DNA of 10,782 bases from an uncultured Lachnospiraceae bacterium (GTDB lineage Bacteria > Bacillota_A > Clostridia > Lachnospirales > Lachnospiraceae): positions 1 through 10,782 of the forward strand of contig CAJUGZ010000142.1 of the NCBI GenBank assembly GCA_910585855.1. The letters are read 5' to 3'. The stretch's first letter is position 1; every line of letters starts with the position of its first letter. Below the pieces are notes generated by a model. That model did not search any database. It was not told the DNA's origin and worked only from the letters and a program-made list of their open reading frames with translations. Shown in pieces: positions 1 through 7,410 of the stretch. The position numbers and the translations under genes are program-made.

Positions 1-53
1 TGCTAAGCGCAAGCGGGCCCGGAATAGCACTCCATTTGAATTTCGGCGTCCCC
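1..53 (-). repeat. Partial copy of a dispersed repeat, cut by the window edge
   Basis: Read on the minus strand, positions 49 down to 19 match the element at 3610-3640 over 31 nt without gaps. By my hand alignment 26 of 31 positions agree, with shared blocks ACGCCGAAA, CAAA, GGAG and CTATTCCGG at the same spacing. A G-rich GGGG block precedes ACGCC in this copy. The other half would lie to the left of the window, so I cannot see whether it closes into a hairpin as the 3603-3680 copy does. It lies upstream of the FNT gene and outside any coding region. The family is unknown to me. Confidence 0.55.
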
Positions 54-87
54 TTCCCAAAAAACAATTATTATAAAGTATTATTGT

Positions 88-116
88 TCGACAAAACTTT
101 CTTTTTATGATAGAAT
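88..116 (+). promoter_or_regulatory. Predicted sigma-A-type promoter of the FNT channel gene
   Basis: A -35 box TCGACA (88-93) and a -10 box TAGAAT (111-116) are separated by 17 nt. Each differs from consensus at one position. The predicted transcript starts about 75 nt before the ATG at 197. An overlapping TATGAT at 106-111 is an alternative -10 but gives poor spacing. Confidence 0.5.
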
Positions 117-196
117 ATGAGAAAATATGCAGCAGTAAGAATTTTAACAAATCTATAACTGCTAGAAGATCGAATGAAGAAGAAAGAGAGGCAGAT

Positions 197-775
197 ATGA
201 ATAAAATACAGATATTGATAAAAGCAGGTTATGCAGGATTTATGATTGGAATAGGAGGGATTGTTTATTTGTCTGTAGAAAATAAGATAATTGCTTCCCT
301 GTTGTTTTCATTTGGACTATTAACTATCGTAACGCAAGGGTTTTATCTTTATACAGGAAAAATTGGATTTATAAAAAAATGGAATGAACTTTTGGATATG
401 GCTGTAATTATTGCAGGGAATTTTATAGGAACTTTTATAGCGGCATGGATAGCTAATATGGCTCATTTAAATATTTCCAGTGCTGAATTAGTGGATAAAA
501 AATTAAATAATAATATATCTAATATTTTTTTATTATCTGTATTGTGCGGAGTTATGATGTATTTGGCAATCGATAATTTTAAGAAAGCAAAAAATATTTT
601 ATTTATTATAGCACCTGTTATGATATTTATTTTGTCTGGTTTTGAACATTCGGTAGCCAATATGTTTTATTTTCATTTGGCAGGTGTTTATCATTTAAAA
701 TCTTTGGGTTATCTTTTGATTATGCTGTTAGGCAATGGAATTGGAGCAAAATTATTTGATTTAAAATCGGAATAA
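197..775 (+). CDS. Compact formate/nitrite transporter (FNT) family channel
   Basis: Predicted inner-membrane channel for small monovalent anions (formate, nitrite or hydrosulfide-type substrates) of the FocA/NirC family. The best signature is GFEHSVANMF at residues 148-157: it matches the conserved FNT segment in which the central histidine (here H151) lines the pore. LYTGK (51-55), AGNFIGT (73-79) and LLGNGIGA (177-184) also fit the two-fold FNT repeat. About six hydrophobic segments can be drawn (roughly 8-27, 31-52, 66-88, 108-125, 132-148, 165-185). The protein has 192 residues against about 260-280 for FocA, so termini and loops are short. I chose the ATG at 197 because GAGAGG lies 5 nt upstream. 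An in-frame ATG at 107 would overlap the predicted -10 box and add an unlikely charged leader. The gene stands alone, and the substrate cannot be told from sequence. Confidence 0.82.
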   Translation: MNKIQILIKAGYAGFMIGIGGIVYLSVENKIIASLLFSFGLLTIVTQGFYLYTGKIGFIKKWNELLDMAVIIAGNFIGTFIAAWIANMAHLNISSAELVDKKLNNNISNIFLLSVLCGVMMYLAIDNFKKAKNILFIIAPVMIFILSGFEHSVANMFYFHLAGVYHLKSLGYLLIMLLGNGIGAKLFDLKSE

Positions 776-795
776 AAAAGAATTTTATGGGATCG

Positions 796-851
796 GCAGC
801 CTATGATAAGATATGATTTAATAAAAAGAATACTATTTTATCATAGGCTGC
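796..851. terminator. Hairpin terminator between convergent FNT and FapA genes
   Basis: A perfect 14-bp stem (796-809 with 838-851, GCAGCCTATGATAA) encloses a 28-nt loop. On the + strand it is followed by TGCTTTTAAAATTTTATTTT, a usable if interrupted U-tract. On the minus strand the T-rich stretch is further away and weaker. It sits exactly between the two convergent stop codons, so it probably serves both genes, best for the FNT transcript. The loop is unusually long for an intrinsic terminator. Confidence 0.72.
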
Positions 852-871
852 TGCTTTTAAAATTTTATTTT

Positions 872-2509
872 CTAAAGTGTATTAGAAATAATTCGAATTT
901 CTCTTAACGCACGAGAAAAGGTAACATTTCGCCGTTCGGTGGAAAGTACTTCACTAAGTCCATTCATAATAATATGAGAGCAAGGATAGACCATTCCAGA
1001 TATGATAATTTTTCCTCGTGCGGATCGTTCTCGAATATCTGCCATATTTTCTCGTTTAGCAGTTAATTGATTTAGCTGCATCCTCTGTTTTTTTTGCTGA
1101 ACCAAAAGATCTTTTTGCTCTGTAATGAGAGCAGAGGAAGACTGCTGCCCAAGGCGGAAGTTGACTCGCTCTAAATCTCGTTCAATTCTGCGGAGCGTAT
1201 CGCTTGTTTCTTCAATAACAGTATCTAATTTTTCCATTGCAGTTTTAAAATCTTCTTCCATACCAATGACTAGTTTGGTATCCATACCAACCCGATTTCC
1301 AATCGTAGAGGCTTGAATTTCCTCTACAGCCGTAACCGATCCGCCCAAGATAGAACCACGTGTACCGGATACGATTACGGATTTTCCAGAAAAGATATTG
1401 CAGTTTAAAATTGCATTAGCGGATACATTGCCATTTGCCTGTACCATGGTCTGTTCTAAAAATTTTGCCATAACATTTCCTCTTGCATAGATTCTGCCGC
1501 TGCCAGAACCCTGCATTCCGTTTTTTAAAAGGACATCTTTTCCAGCAATCAGCGTGGCAATTTCTACATGACCATTTACCGTAATATTTCCAGTTGTTTT
1601 TACGGTGACATTAGAAAAAACATTTCCTTTTACCAGTACATCTCCATGAAAGACCAAATCTCCTGTGGTAGCCTCTAAATTTTCTACAATAAAGACAGGA
1701 ACGACATGCAGTTCGCCGTTTTCTAAACTGACTTTTCCTTCAATATTGGCATAATATTCCTGTCCTTCTGGTTCATAGTCAAAGCCTTTTCCTGTCAGTT
1801 TTGGAAGTTCTTTTCCTTCGATTGCTTTTAAAACACGCCCGTAGATATCCATACCGTCTTTATGTGGACAAGAAGCGTGATAAGTTGCTAGAAGCTGATC
1901 TTTCATGGTTAATTCAAATTTTCCAAGTGTGTTGTAATCAACCGATCCGTCTTTTAGTATAATCGGTTTGGTTTCTGGATTTGTATTGAAATGAAATTCA
2001 TAGTAGCCGTCTTTTCCATGGGTTGGAGCAACTCCTTTGGCGATTAAAACTTCCTCATAATAGCAAGATCCGTTTAAAATATTGGTCAATACGGTTTCGT
2101 CGATTCCGTAGACAATACCGTTGCCTTTTAAGAAGTCTAAAATTTCTTCTCTTGTATAAGGGTTTTCAAGTCGTTTTTGTACCATAAGGTGTGCCGTTAA
2201 ATAATCATCACTGACTTCTAGTAAAAAATGTGCAGATTCTAGTTTGGCGGGTATTTCTTCTTTTGTGGGTTTTTCTGTGGTCTTTGATTTGCGAACCTTT
2301 ATTTTCTGACCAGAGGAATTTTCTACATATTCATATCGGCTGGAAGGAAGGAAGGAAACATTCGAAATCTGGGAGGAAGAGTCTTCCTCTACTTCCCGGA
2401 TAATAATTTTATCAGAAGAATGGTCTTTTGCTCTGGTAATATGGATGCGGTCGTCTACATCATTCATAATTGAGTGAAAAAGTTCATCATTGTAAGATTT
2501 GTTTGCCAT
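872..2509 (-). CDS. FapA-like (DUF342) family protein
   Basis: A 545-aa cytoplasmic protein with no signal peptide or membrane segment. Residues 1-90 are charged and low in complexity. Residues about 93-270 match the FapA N-terminal domain (FLLEVSDDYLTAHLMV at 95-110; the PHKDGMDIYGR turn at 215-225). Residues about 278-410 are short Gly/Val/Asn-rich repeats typical of the polymer-forming beta-helix (for example GDVLVKGNVFSNVTVKTTGN). Residues about 415-495 form a predicted coiled coil, followed by a small C-terminal beta region. This order is standard for DUF342. Vibrio FapA affects flagellar assembly and polar localisation, but the role of most Firmicute homologues is unknown and no flagellar gene is visible nearby. 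The ATG at 2509 is preferred because GGAG lies 9 nt upstream; the ATG at 2524 has only A/T-rich sequence before it and would add five residues. The gene appears monocistronic. Confidence 0.85.
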   Translation of the reverse strand: MANKSYNDELFHSIMNDVDDRIHITRAKDHSSDKIIIREVEEDSSSQISNVSFLPSSRYEYVENSSGQKIKVRKSKTTEKPTKEEIPAKLESAHFLLEVSDDYLTAHLMVQKRLENPYTREEILDFLKGNGIVYGIDETVLTNILNGSCYYEEVLIAKGVAPTHGKDGYYEFHFNTNPETKPIILKDGSVDYNTLGKFELTMKDQLLATYHASCPHKDGMDIYGRVLKAIEGKELPKLTGKGFDYEPEGQEYYANIEGKVSLENGELHVVPVFIVENLEATTGDLVFHGDVLVKGNVFSNVTVKTTGNITVNGHVEIATLIAGKDVLLKNGMQGSGSGRIYARGNVMAKFLEQTMVQANGNVSANAILNCNIFSGKSVIVSGTRGSILGGSVTAVEEIQASTIGNRVGMDTKLVIGMEEDFKTAMEKLDTVIEETSDTLRRIERDLERVNFRLGQQSSSALITEQKDLLVQQKKQRMQLNQLTAKRENMADIRERSARGKIIISGMVYPCSHIIMNGLSEVLSTERRNVTFSRALREIRIISNTL

Positions 2510-2518
2510 AGTATCACA

Positions 2519-2522
2519 CTCC
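2519..2522 (-). promoter_or_regulatory. Ribosome binding site deciding the FapA start
   Basis: GGAG on the minus strand ends 9 nt before the ATG at 2509. Part of this GGAG lies in the first codons of the longer frame opening at 2524, so both starts cannot use a good site. This favours the shorter protein. Confidence 0.55.
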
Positions 2523-2549
2523 ATTTTATTTATTCTGTTATCTCTTTTT

Positions 2550-2578
2550 ATTATAAAATGAATTTGGAAAACTTACAA
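2550..2578 (-). promoter_or_regulatory. Predicted promoter of the FapA-family gene
   Basis: On the minus strand TTGTAA (-35, 2573-2578) is followed after 17 nt by a perfect TATAAT (-10, 2550-2555). The transcript would start about 35 nt before the ATG. It lies back to back with the + strand promoter at 2607-2636. Confidence 0.55.
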
Positions 2579-2606
2579 GAAAGTTCTGTCATAAAATCAA
2601 AAAAAT

Positions 2607-2636
2607 CTGACAAAGTAGGTCGAAATGTGGTATGAT
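2607..2636 (+). promoter_or_regulatory. Predicted promoter of the phospholipase C-like gene cluster
   Basis: CTGACA (-35, 2607-2612) and TATGAT (-10, 2631-2636) are separated by 18 nt; each box has one mismatch to consensus. It would give a leader of about 50 nt before the ATG at 2694. It is the only clear + strand promoter I can see ahead of the run of four + strand genes ending at 7384. Confidence 0.5.
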
Positions 2637-2693
2637 AGGAAAGGATGACAGCAAAAAAATAAATTTTAGTGCAGAAAGGAAGCGTGATAGGGT

Positions 2694-3596
2694 ATGCCGT
2701 CATTTTATACACATGTAATATTTGGAATGGAGAATTATAAAAAATTAGAGGAGGGGCAGTTAAAAGAGGTTCTGCAAAAACATAGAAAAGCATATACACT
2801 TGGGCTTTTAGGACCAGATATTTTTTTCTATAATTTGCTGGATGCACCGCTTGGAAAGAAAAAGCCGGGGGAAATGCTTCATTTATTTCGTACAAATCGT
2901 TTTTTCGGAAATTTAATAAGCGGGATCGAAAAAATGGAGGGGGAAGAGAGAGAGGCTGGAATTGCTTATTTTACAGGATTTATTGGTCATTATCTTTTAG
3001 ATGTGCATTGTCATCCTTATGTTTATTCTAGCATTGACAGAAAAAATCCGATTAAAGAAGTTGGGGAACATTTTATGTTAGAAGCTGCGATGGATGTCTA
3101 TTTTTGCAGAAAATATTATAGAAAGAATCCAATTGCGATTCCTTCTGTGCCATTAATTCGGATTTCAAAAACAGAGCGGAAAGTAATTAGTCAGTTGGTG
3201 TCGAAAGCTTATAATCAGACATATGGATTTCCGCATTTGTCGATTGCTTCTCTTCGGTTTGTACTGGCTTTAGGACCAATTGCTATGAGGGCATTAAGAG
3301 ATCGGTACAGAAGGCGTGAGAGGCTGCTTCGTTTTTTAGAGGAGAGGGTGTTGGGATTTCCCTTTTTATCTCCTATGTTTGTAAATAATCGGCGTTATGG
3401 AATCGGGAGAAAAGAGTTTTCTATTTTTCAAAGATTGTTTGCGGAGGGGCGGAAGGAGTATGCCGATCTTATGCCGGATTTAAATCGGTTTGTAGTGCAA
3501 AGAGGAGAGGAAGAGATTAAGAAGGATATTCTGAGGAAGTTAAAGAATCGATCGTATCATACTGGGGAAGAGTGTGAGGCTTTTCCTTGGGGATAG
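2694..3596 (+). CDS. Zinc-dependent phospholipase C domain protein
   Basis: A 300-aa protein of the zinc-dependent phospholipase C superfamily (Pfam Zn_dep_PLPC type), whose members use His/Asp-bound zinc to cleave phosphodiesters. Candidate metal ligands are in the expected order: THVIFG near the N-terminus (H7), GLLGPDIFFYN (D42), GHYLLDVHCHPYVY (H99, D103, H105, H107) and HFMLEAAMDVYF (H126, E130, D134). The metal-binding domain fills roughly residues 1-145. The C-terminal half is basic and helical without a motif I can name. Unlike secreted alpha-toxin or PC-PLC enzymes there is no signal peptide, so it is likely cytoplasmic and its substrate is unknown; toxin activity should not be assumed. 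The ATG has AAGGAAG about 11 nt upstream. It is followed by a 139-nt gap that holds a repeat-like hairpin. Confidence 0.8.
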   Translation: MPSFYTHVIFGMENYKKLEEGQLKEVLQKHRKAYTLGLLGPDIFFYNLLDAPLGKKKPGEMLHLFRTNRFFGNLISGIEKMEGEEREAGIAYFTGFIGHYLLDVHCHPYVYSSIDRKNPIKEVGEHFMLEAAMDVYFCRKYYRKNPIAIPSVPLIRISKTERKVISQLVSKAYNQTYGFPHLSIASLRFVLALGPIAMRALRDRYRRRERLLRFLEERVLGFPFLSPMFVNNRRYGIGRKEFSIFQRLFAEGRKEYADLMPDLNRFVVQRGEEEIKKDILRKLKNRSYHTGEECEAFPWG

Positions 3597-3602
3597 AAGG
3601 GA

Positions 3603-3680
3603 GGGGAGAACGCCGAAAGCCAAAGGGAGCTCTATTCCGGACTCGGTGCAGACCTTCCTTCCGATTTTGGCGTCCTCTTT
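3603..3680. repeat. Foldable intergenic repeat element related to the left-edge copy
   Basis: The 139-nt gap between the phospholipase-like and GH43 genes contains an imperfect palindrome. The outer stem pairs 3606-3618 (GAGAACGCCGAAA) with 3665-3677 (TTTTGGCGTCCTC), with one mismatch and one G-T pair. An inner stem pairs 3623-3629 with 3654-3660 (AAGGGAG/CTTCCTT), and CCG-GACT-CGG (3637-3646) forms a tip. There is no T-run after it, so it is not a standard terminator. It shares 26 of 31 positions with the minus-strand sequence at 19-49. It could be a REP/MITE-like dispersed repeat or an RNA element processed or paused between the two genes. Its G+C content is higher than that of the surrounding DNA. 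Confidence 0.6.
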
Positions 3681-3735
3681 ATGGAGTGGTTGGGAGGAGA
3701 GTGTATTTTGATTTTATGTTTAGGAGGAAATTGGT

Positions 3736-5286
3736 ATGTTGTATAGAAATCCTATTATTCCCGGATATAGTCCGGATCCTAGTATCTGTCGGGTTGGAGA
3801 GGACTTTTATTTGGTGAATTCTACTTTTGAGTTTTTTCCCGGTGTGCCGATTTATCATAGTAAAAATTTGGTAAACTGGGAGTTGATTAATTATTGTTTG
3901 ACTAGACCGTCTCAGCTTTATTTGGAGGGATGCCGAAATTCTGGGGGGATTTATGCTCCTACGATTCGGTATCAAGATGGAATGTTTTATATGATTACAA
4001 CAAATGTAACGGATAAGGGAAATTTTGTTGTTCATACAAAGGATATCTATGGGGATTGGTCAGAACCGGCTTGGATTGATCAAGGAGGGATAGATCCTTC
4101 TTTGTTTTGGGATGAAGACGGGATTTGTTATTATTGTTCGACTGGGGTGTTGGATGGAGTGAGGGGGATTGTAGCTTTTCGGATTGATCCAATTAGTGGA
4201 GAGATTTTATCGGAGAAGCATCTGATTAGTCAGGGATGTGGCGGACAGTGTGCAGAAGGTCCTCATATTTATAAAAGAAATGGCTGGTATTATTTGATGC
4301 TGGCAGAGGGTGGTACGGAGTATGGACATCGGGAAACGATTCAGCGGGCAAAGGAGGTTTTTGGACCTTATCAGCCAGCCCCTTTGAATCCGATTTTGAC
4401 ACATATGGAATATAAAAAGAGTGAGATTCATGCGACGGGACATGCAGATTTGGTGGAGGATCAAAACGGGAGGACTTGGGCTGTTTTTTTGGGAATCCGT
4501 AAGTTTGGGCATCCTCTTTTACATAATCTTGGACGGGAAACTTTTTTAGCGCCGGTGACTTGGGATAAGGAAGGGTGGCCTATTATTGGAAATGGCGGCA
4601 GAGTGGAGCTTGTGATGGATGAAGCTTTGCCTGCTAAGACAGAGCCGGTTGATCATAGCCGCTGGTTTGATTTTGGTGTTGCACCGCTTGGAAGAGAATT
4701 GTTTTATACAAGAAATCTGATAGAGGAGCATTATCGATTGGATACGGAAAAAAAGGAATTGATGCTGATTGGAACAAAAGTTTCGATTAATGAGGCAGGG
4801 GCTTCTCCTACTATTTTAAATCTTCGGCAGCCGGATTTTGATACAGCAGTAACAGTATGGATTCGGGCAGAAGTATGTACAGCAAAACGATGTGGAATTT
4901 CTGCTTATTATAATAATGACTATCACTATGATCTCTATCTTGGAAAGGAAAATGGGGAAACTTATATTGGGTTTTATAAACATATTCATGATTTTGGGAT
5001 GGAGATTACAAGGATTTCGATTCAGGAAGAGGGTACTTTGCAGCTTCAGATACGGACAAATCGAGAAGGGTATTGGTTCTTTTATAAGAAAGAAGGGGAA
5101 ATCGAATTTACCCGAATTGGATTTGGACATATTGCTGGGCTTTGTACAGAGGGAACTATGAGTATGACTTTTACTGGGACGTTATTTTCTTTGTTTTGTG
5201 AGGATGGAATCGGTGTTTTTGAAAAGGGATTTGAAATGAAAGTGGCAAAAGATGTAATAGAGGATAAAGAAAATGGACAGAACTAA
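3736..5286 (+). CDS. GH43 glycosidase (beta-xylosidase / arabinofuranosidase type)
   Basis: A 516-aa intracellular glycoside hydrolase of family 43, expected to release xylose or arabinose from xylo-oligosaccharides taken up by the cell. The five-bladed propeller domain covers about residues 3-295. Its catalytic triad is visible: general base D14 in YSPDPS, pKa-modulating D120 in GGIDPSLFW and general acid E174 in AEGPH. NSTFEFFPGVPIYHSKNLVNWEL (28-50) is typical of the XynB-like subfamilies 11/12, with 12 my guess. Residues about 320-510 form the C-terminal beta-sandwich usual in this group. No signal peptide is present. The ATG has AGGAGG 8 nt upstream. The HAD gene follows after 32 nt, which suggests co-transcription. 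No sugar transporter or regulator is in the window. Xylosidase against arabinofuranosidase cannot be settled from sequence. Confidence 0.88.
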   Translation: MLYRNPIIPGYSPDPSICRVGEDFYLVNSTFEFFPGVPIYHSKNLVNWELINYCLTRPSQLYLEGCRNSGGIYAPTIRYQDGMFYMITTNVTDKGNFVVHTKDIYGDWSEPAWIDQGGIDPSLFWDEDGICYYCSTGVLDGVRGIVAFRIDPISGEILSEKHLISQGCGGQCAEGPHIYKRNGWYYLMLAEGGTEYGHRETIQRAKEVFGPYQPAPLNPILTHMEYKKSEIHATGHADLVEDQNGRTWAVFLGIRKFGHPLLHNLGRETFLAPVTWDKEGWPIIGNGGRVELVMDEALPAKTEPVDHSRWFDFGVAPLGRELFYTRNLIEEHYRLDTEKKELMLIGTKVSINEAGASPTILNLRQPDFDTAVTVWIRAEVCTAKRCGISAYYNNDYHYDLYLGKENGETYIGFYKHIHDFGMEITRISIQEEGTLQLQIRTNREGYWFFYKKEGEIEFTRIGFGHIAGLCTEGTMSMTFTGTLFSLFCEDGIGVFEKGFEMKVAKDVIEDKENGQN

Positions 5287-5306
5287 AAAATAGGATAGGA
5301 ATAGGC

Positions 5307-5312
5307 AGGTGG
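5307..5312 (+). promoter_or_regulatory. Ribosome binding site for the TTG start of the HAD gene
   Basis: AGGTGG ends 6 nt before TTG at 5319. The TTG places the HAD motif I aspartates at residues 8 and 10, the usual distance from the N-terminus, and there is no ATG between the upstream stop and motif I that would keep the leading beta-strand. Confidence 0.6.
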
Positions 5313-5318
5313 TTTAGA

Positions 5319-5969
5319 TTGTATCGGTTGGTTATTTTTGATATGGATGGAACGATATTAGATACATTGGAGGATTTGACAGATAGTGTCAATGCTGCAT
5401 TGAGGCAGTTTGGATTTTTGATGCGCAGTAAGGAGGAGGTTTGTGGTTTTGTTGGAAATGGAATCTATAAGTTAATAGAGAGAGCTGTTCCGAAAGGGAC
5501 AGCGTTAGAGAAAATTGATGAGGTTCATAAGGTGTTTAAAGAGTATTATAGGGAACACTGTGCAGAGAAAACAAAGCCTTATTCCGGGATTTATGAATTA
5601 TTAGAGGAACTTCGAAAAGCCGGGTGTAAAACGGCGGTTGTTTCCAATAAGGCAGATTTTGCAGTACAGGAGCTTTGCAGGAAGTATTTTGATGGATTAT
5701 TTGATGTGGCAGTTGGAGAGAGAGAGGGAATACTTCGCAAACCTGCTCCAGATTCGGTATTGGAAGTATTGAAGCAATTAAATATAGAAAAAGGAGATGC
5801 TGTTTATATTGGGGATTCGGAGGTGGATATTGAAACGGCTTGTAATGCTGAAATGGATGAAATTGCAGTGACATGGGGATTTCGAAAGAGGGAATTTTTA
5901 GAAGAAAAAGGAGCGAAGCGGATTGTTGATAAGCCAAAGGAGATTGCAGAAATAGTATTGAAAGGATAG
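5319..5969 (+). CDS. HAD-superfamily phosphatase, phosphoglycolate-phosphatase-like
   Basis: A 216-aa cytoplasmic phosphatase of the haloacid dehalogenase superfamily, Gph/PpaX/beta-phosphoglucomutase-like group. All four motifs are seen: motif I FDMDGT (nucleophile D8, acid/base D10), motif II VVSN (S109), motif III lysine K141 in LRKPAPD, and motif IV IGDSEVD (D166, D170, Mg2+ ligands). Residues about 15-85 form the helical type-1 cap that selects substrate. Family members remove phosphate from small metabolites such as phosphoglycolate or pyrophosphate; the substrate here is unknown. Translation probably begins at TTG (5319), with AGGTGG 6 nt upstream. The gene lies 32 nt after GH43 and 17 nt before the endonuclease gene, so it is probably in the middle of a transcript. 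Confidence 0.85.
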   Translation: MYRLVIFDMDGTILDTLEDLTDSVNAALRQFGFLMRSKEEVCGFVGNGIYKLIERAVPKGTALEKIDEVHKVFKEYYREHCAEKTKPYSGIYELLEELRKAGCKTAVVSNKADFAVQELCRKYFDGLFDVAVGEREGILRKPAPDSVLEVLKQLNIEKGDAVYIGDSEVDIETACNAEMDEIAVTWGFRKREFLEEKGAKRIVDKPKEIAEIVLKG

Positions 5970-5986
5970 GATACAAGGAGGAGGTT

Positions 5987-7384
5987 ATGCCAAAGGAAGA
6001 GAAAAAATGGAATTCTCGTTTTATAAAATATATGGATATGATTGTGAATCACCCAAATTATAAAGGATTGCCTATTAAAAAGAAAGAAGATGGATCTTAT
6101 GGGTGGGTTGCGCCTGCAAAATCTAAAATTGGTCAGGCAAGAATAGAGTGGTGCGATGCAAAGGCAATGGAGCTTGGAATTGAGAAACGTGCAGGAATGT
6201 ATGCAGAAGCAATGCTTGCAATTCATCCAACGAAACAAAAAGTATGCCAAATTTGCGGAAGATCTATGTCTTTGTATTATTATTATCCCAATGCAAATTT
6301 TTTAAAATCATTAAATAAAACGTTTTCTTGTGAATTTACAGAGTGTGATCATATTAGTGACATATGGGATAAATTGATTATCAGAGGAGTTAAGGAGCAA
6401 AAGATTGCTGATTTTTTAATAAAAAAGGGAGATCTTGATTTAGATTCATTGCAGGCAACAAAGGAAGAAATTATTGATGCAATGGAATTTGCCTGCAGAA
6501 AAGGAGAAAAAAAGTGTCTTGGTCCCGGTGCGATGTCTAATTTTCCGGATCGCTATGATGGTTTTCACAGTTATAATCGATGCTGCCGTGCCACACAAGA
6601 TAGTGGTCGTTCAAAAGAGAATTTGAAGTCGTATACGAAAGATAGACGTGCTTATGAATATTGGAGTGATGGAAATATTCATGCTGCGAATCAGTTTATG
6701 GGAAGTTCGTTTTTTGACGGAAGATCAGCCGATCATATTGGACCAATTTCGCTTGGATTTATTCATGATCCAAGATATCTTCAGCCCATGAAGACAGGTG
6801 ATAATTCGTCAAAACGTGACAGGCTTCAAGTGGAAGATATTGAAAAAATAATAGAAATAGAAAAGCAAACAGGAATATGTCCGATGTCTTGGTATTCTAA
6901 GAAAATTTGGAAATTTATAAAACAAAATTATGCACAGAATAAAGAAAAAGTTTCTGGAGTTTATAGAGATGCTTTAAAGCAGAATATGGCAAATTTTATG
7001 TATATTCTTTGGTATATTCTTGAAAATTGTTTGGAGCAGGGGGAGGAGTTTTTGGTTAAGGCTTTTTTAGAACCAAATTATTCTTATTTTGATTATTCTT
7101 ATGAATTTAATAAAAGAGGAGAAATAGTAGAAGAAAAGCCACGGCATTATACCGAACGGAATCAGAATGAAAAAGAAAGATATAGAAGAGTTGCAATAGA
7201 TTCTGTTTATGATTATAATAAAAAAAGCAATCGTAATCTGACCCCGTTTTTGACAGAGAATGAAAATTTTTTGTTAGAGAAAATATGTCAAAAAATAAAT
7301 ACTGGTATAGATTTTTTAAATATAAAAATAAAAGTAATTGATTTAATAGAAACAGTGGAGAAACGAATTATTTTCTCTCTTTGA
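5987..7384 (+). CDS. Type IIS restriction endonuclease, Alw26I/Eco31I/Esp3I family
   Basis: A 465-aa protein resembling the Alw26I/Eco31I/Esp3I endonucleases, which recognise GTCTC, GGTCTC and CGTCTC and cut outside the site. The opening KWNSRFIKYMDMIVNHPNYKGLP (7-29) is characteristic. SADHIGPISLGFIHD followed by GDNSSKRDRL (247-280) looks like the HNH-type active site of Eco31I (candidates D249, H250, N273). Cysteines C87/C90 and C115/C120 (CQIC ... CEFTEC) and C199/C200 suggest structural zinc. The C-terminal third should carry cleavage or recognition functions I cannot assign. AAGGAGGAGG lies directly before the ATG. The gene is 17 nt downstream of the HAD gene, with no strong promoter of its own, and converges with its methyltransferase. 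The assignment is from recognition of the family; exact specificity cannot be read from sequence. Confidence 0.85.
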   Translation: MPKEEKKWNSRFIKYMDMIVNHPNYKGLPIKKKEDGSYGWVAPAKSKIGQARIEWCDAKAMELGIEKRAGMYAEAMLAIHPTKQKVCQICGRSMSLYYYYPNANFLKSLNKTFSCEFTECDHISDIWDKLIIRGVKEQKIADFLIKKGDLDLDSLQATKEEIIDAMEFACRKGEKKCLGPGAMSNFPDRYDGFHSYNRCCRATQDSGRSKENLKSYTKDRRAYEYWSDGNIHAANQFMGSSFFDGRSADHIGPISLGFIHDPRYLQPMKTGDNSSKRDRLQVEDIEKIIEIEKQTGICPMSWYSKKIWKFIKQNYAQNKEKVSGVYRDALKQNMANFMYILWYILENCLEQGEEFLVKAFLEPNYSYFDYSYEFNKRGEIVEEKPRHYTERNQNEKERYRRVAIDSVYDYNKKSNRNLTPFLTENENFLLEKICQKINTGIDFLNIKIKVIDLIETVEKRIIFSL

Positions 7385-7410
7385 TATCTAGAATAAAATT
7401 ATATATTAAG

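Noticed and set aside
107..196. N-terminal extension of the FNT gene from an ATG at 107
   Set aside because: The start would overlap the predicted -10 box, it lacks a Shine-Dalgarno sequence, and the extra 30 residues are charged and absent from FNT proteins. GAGAGG before 197 supports the shorter form.
2551..2895. 114-codon minus-strand frame
   Set aside because: It is mostly antisense to the phospholipase-like gene, crosses two predicted promoters and has no recognisable domain.
3587..3817. 76-codon open frame over the phospholipase-GH43 gap
   Set aside because: It overlaps the end of one gene and the start of the other in a different frame, and its Arg-rich translation follows from the G-rich repeat element. 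It has no supported start.
5949..5976. Possible endonuclease promoter TTGCAG, 17 nt, TAGGAT at the end of the HAD gene
   Set aside because: The -35 matches only 3 of 6 and the -10 only 4 of 6. Transcription would start almost on the Shine-Dalgarno sequence, which is too weak to report as a feature.
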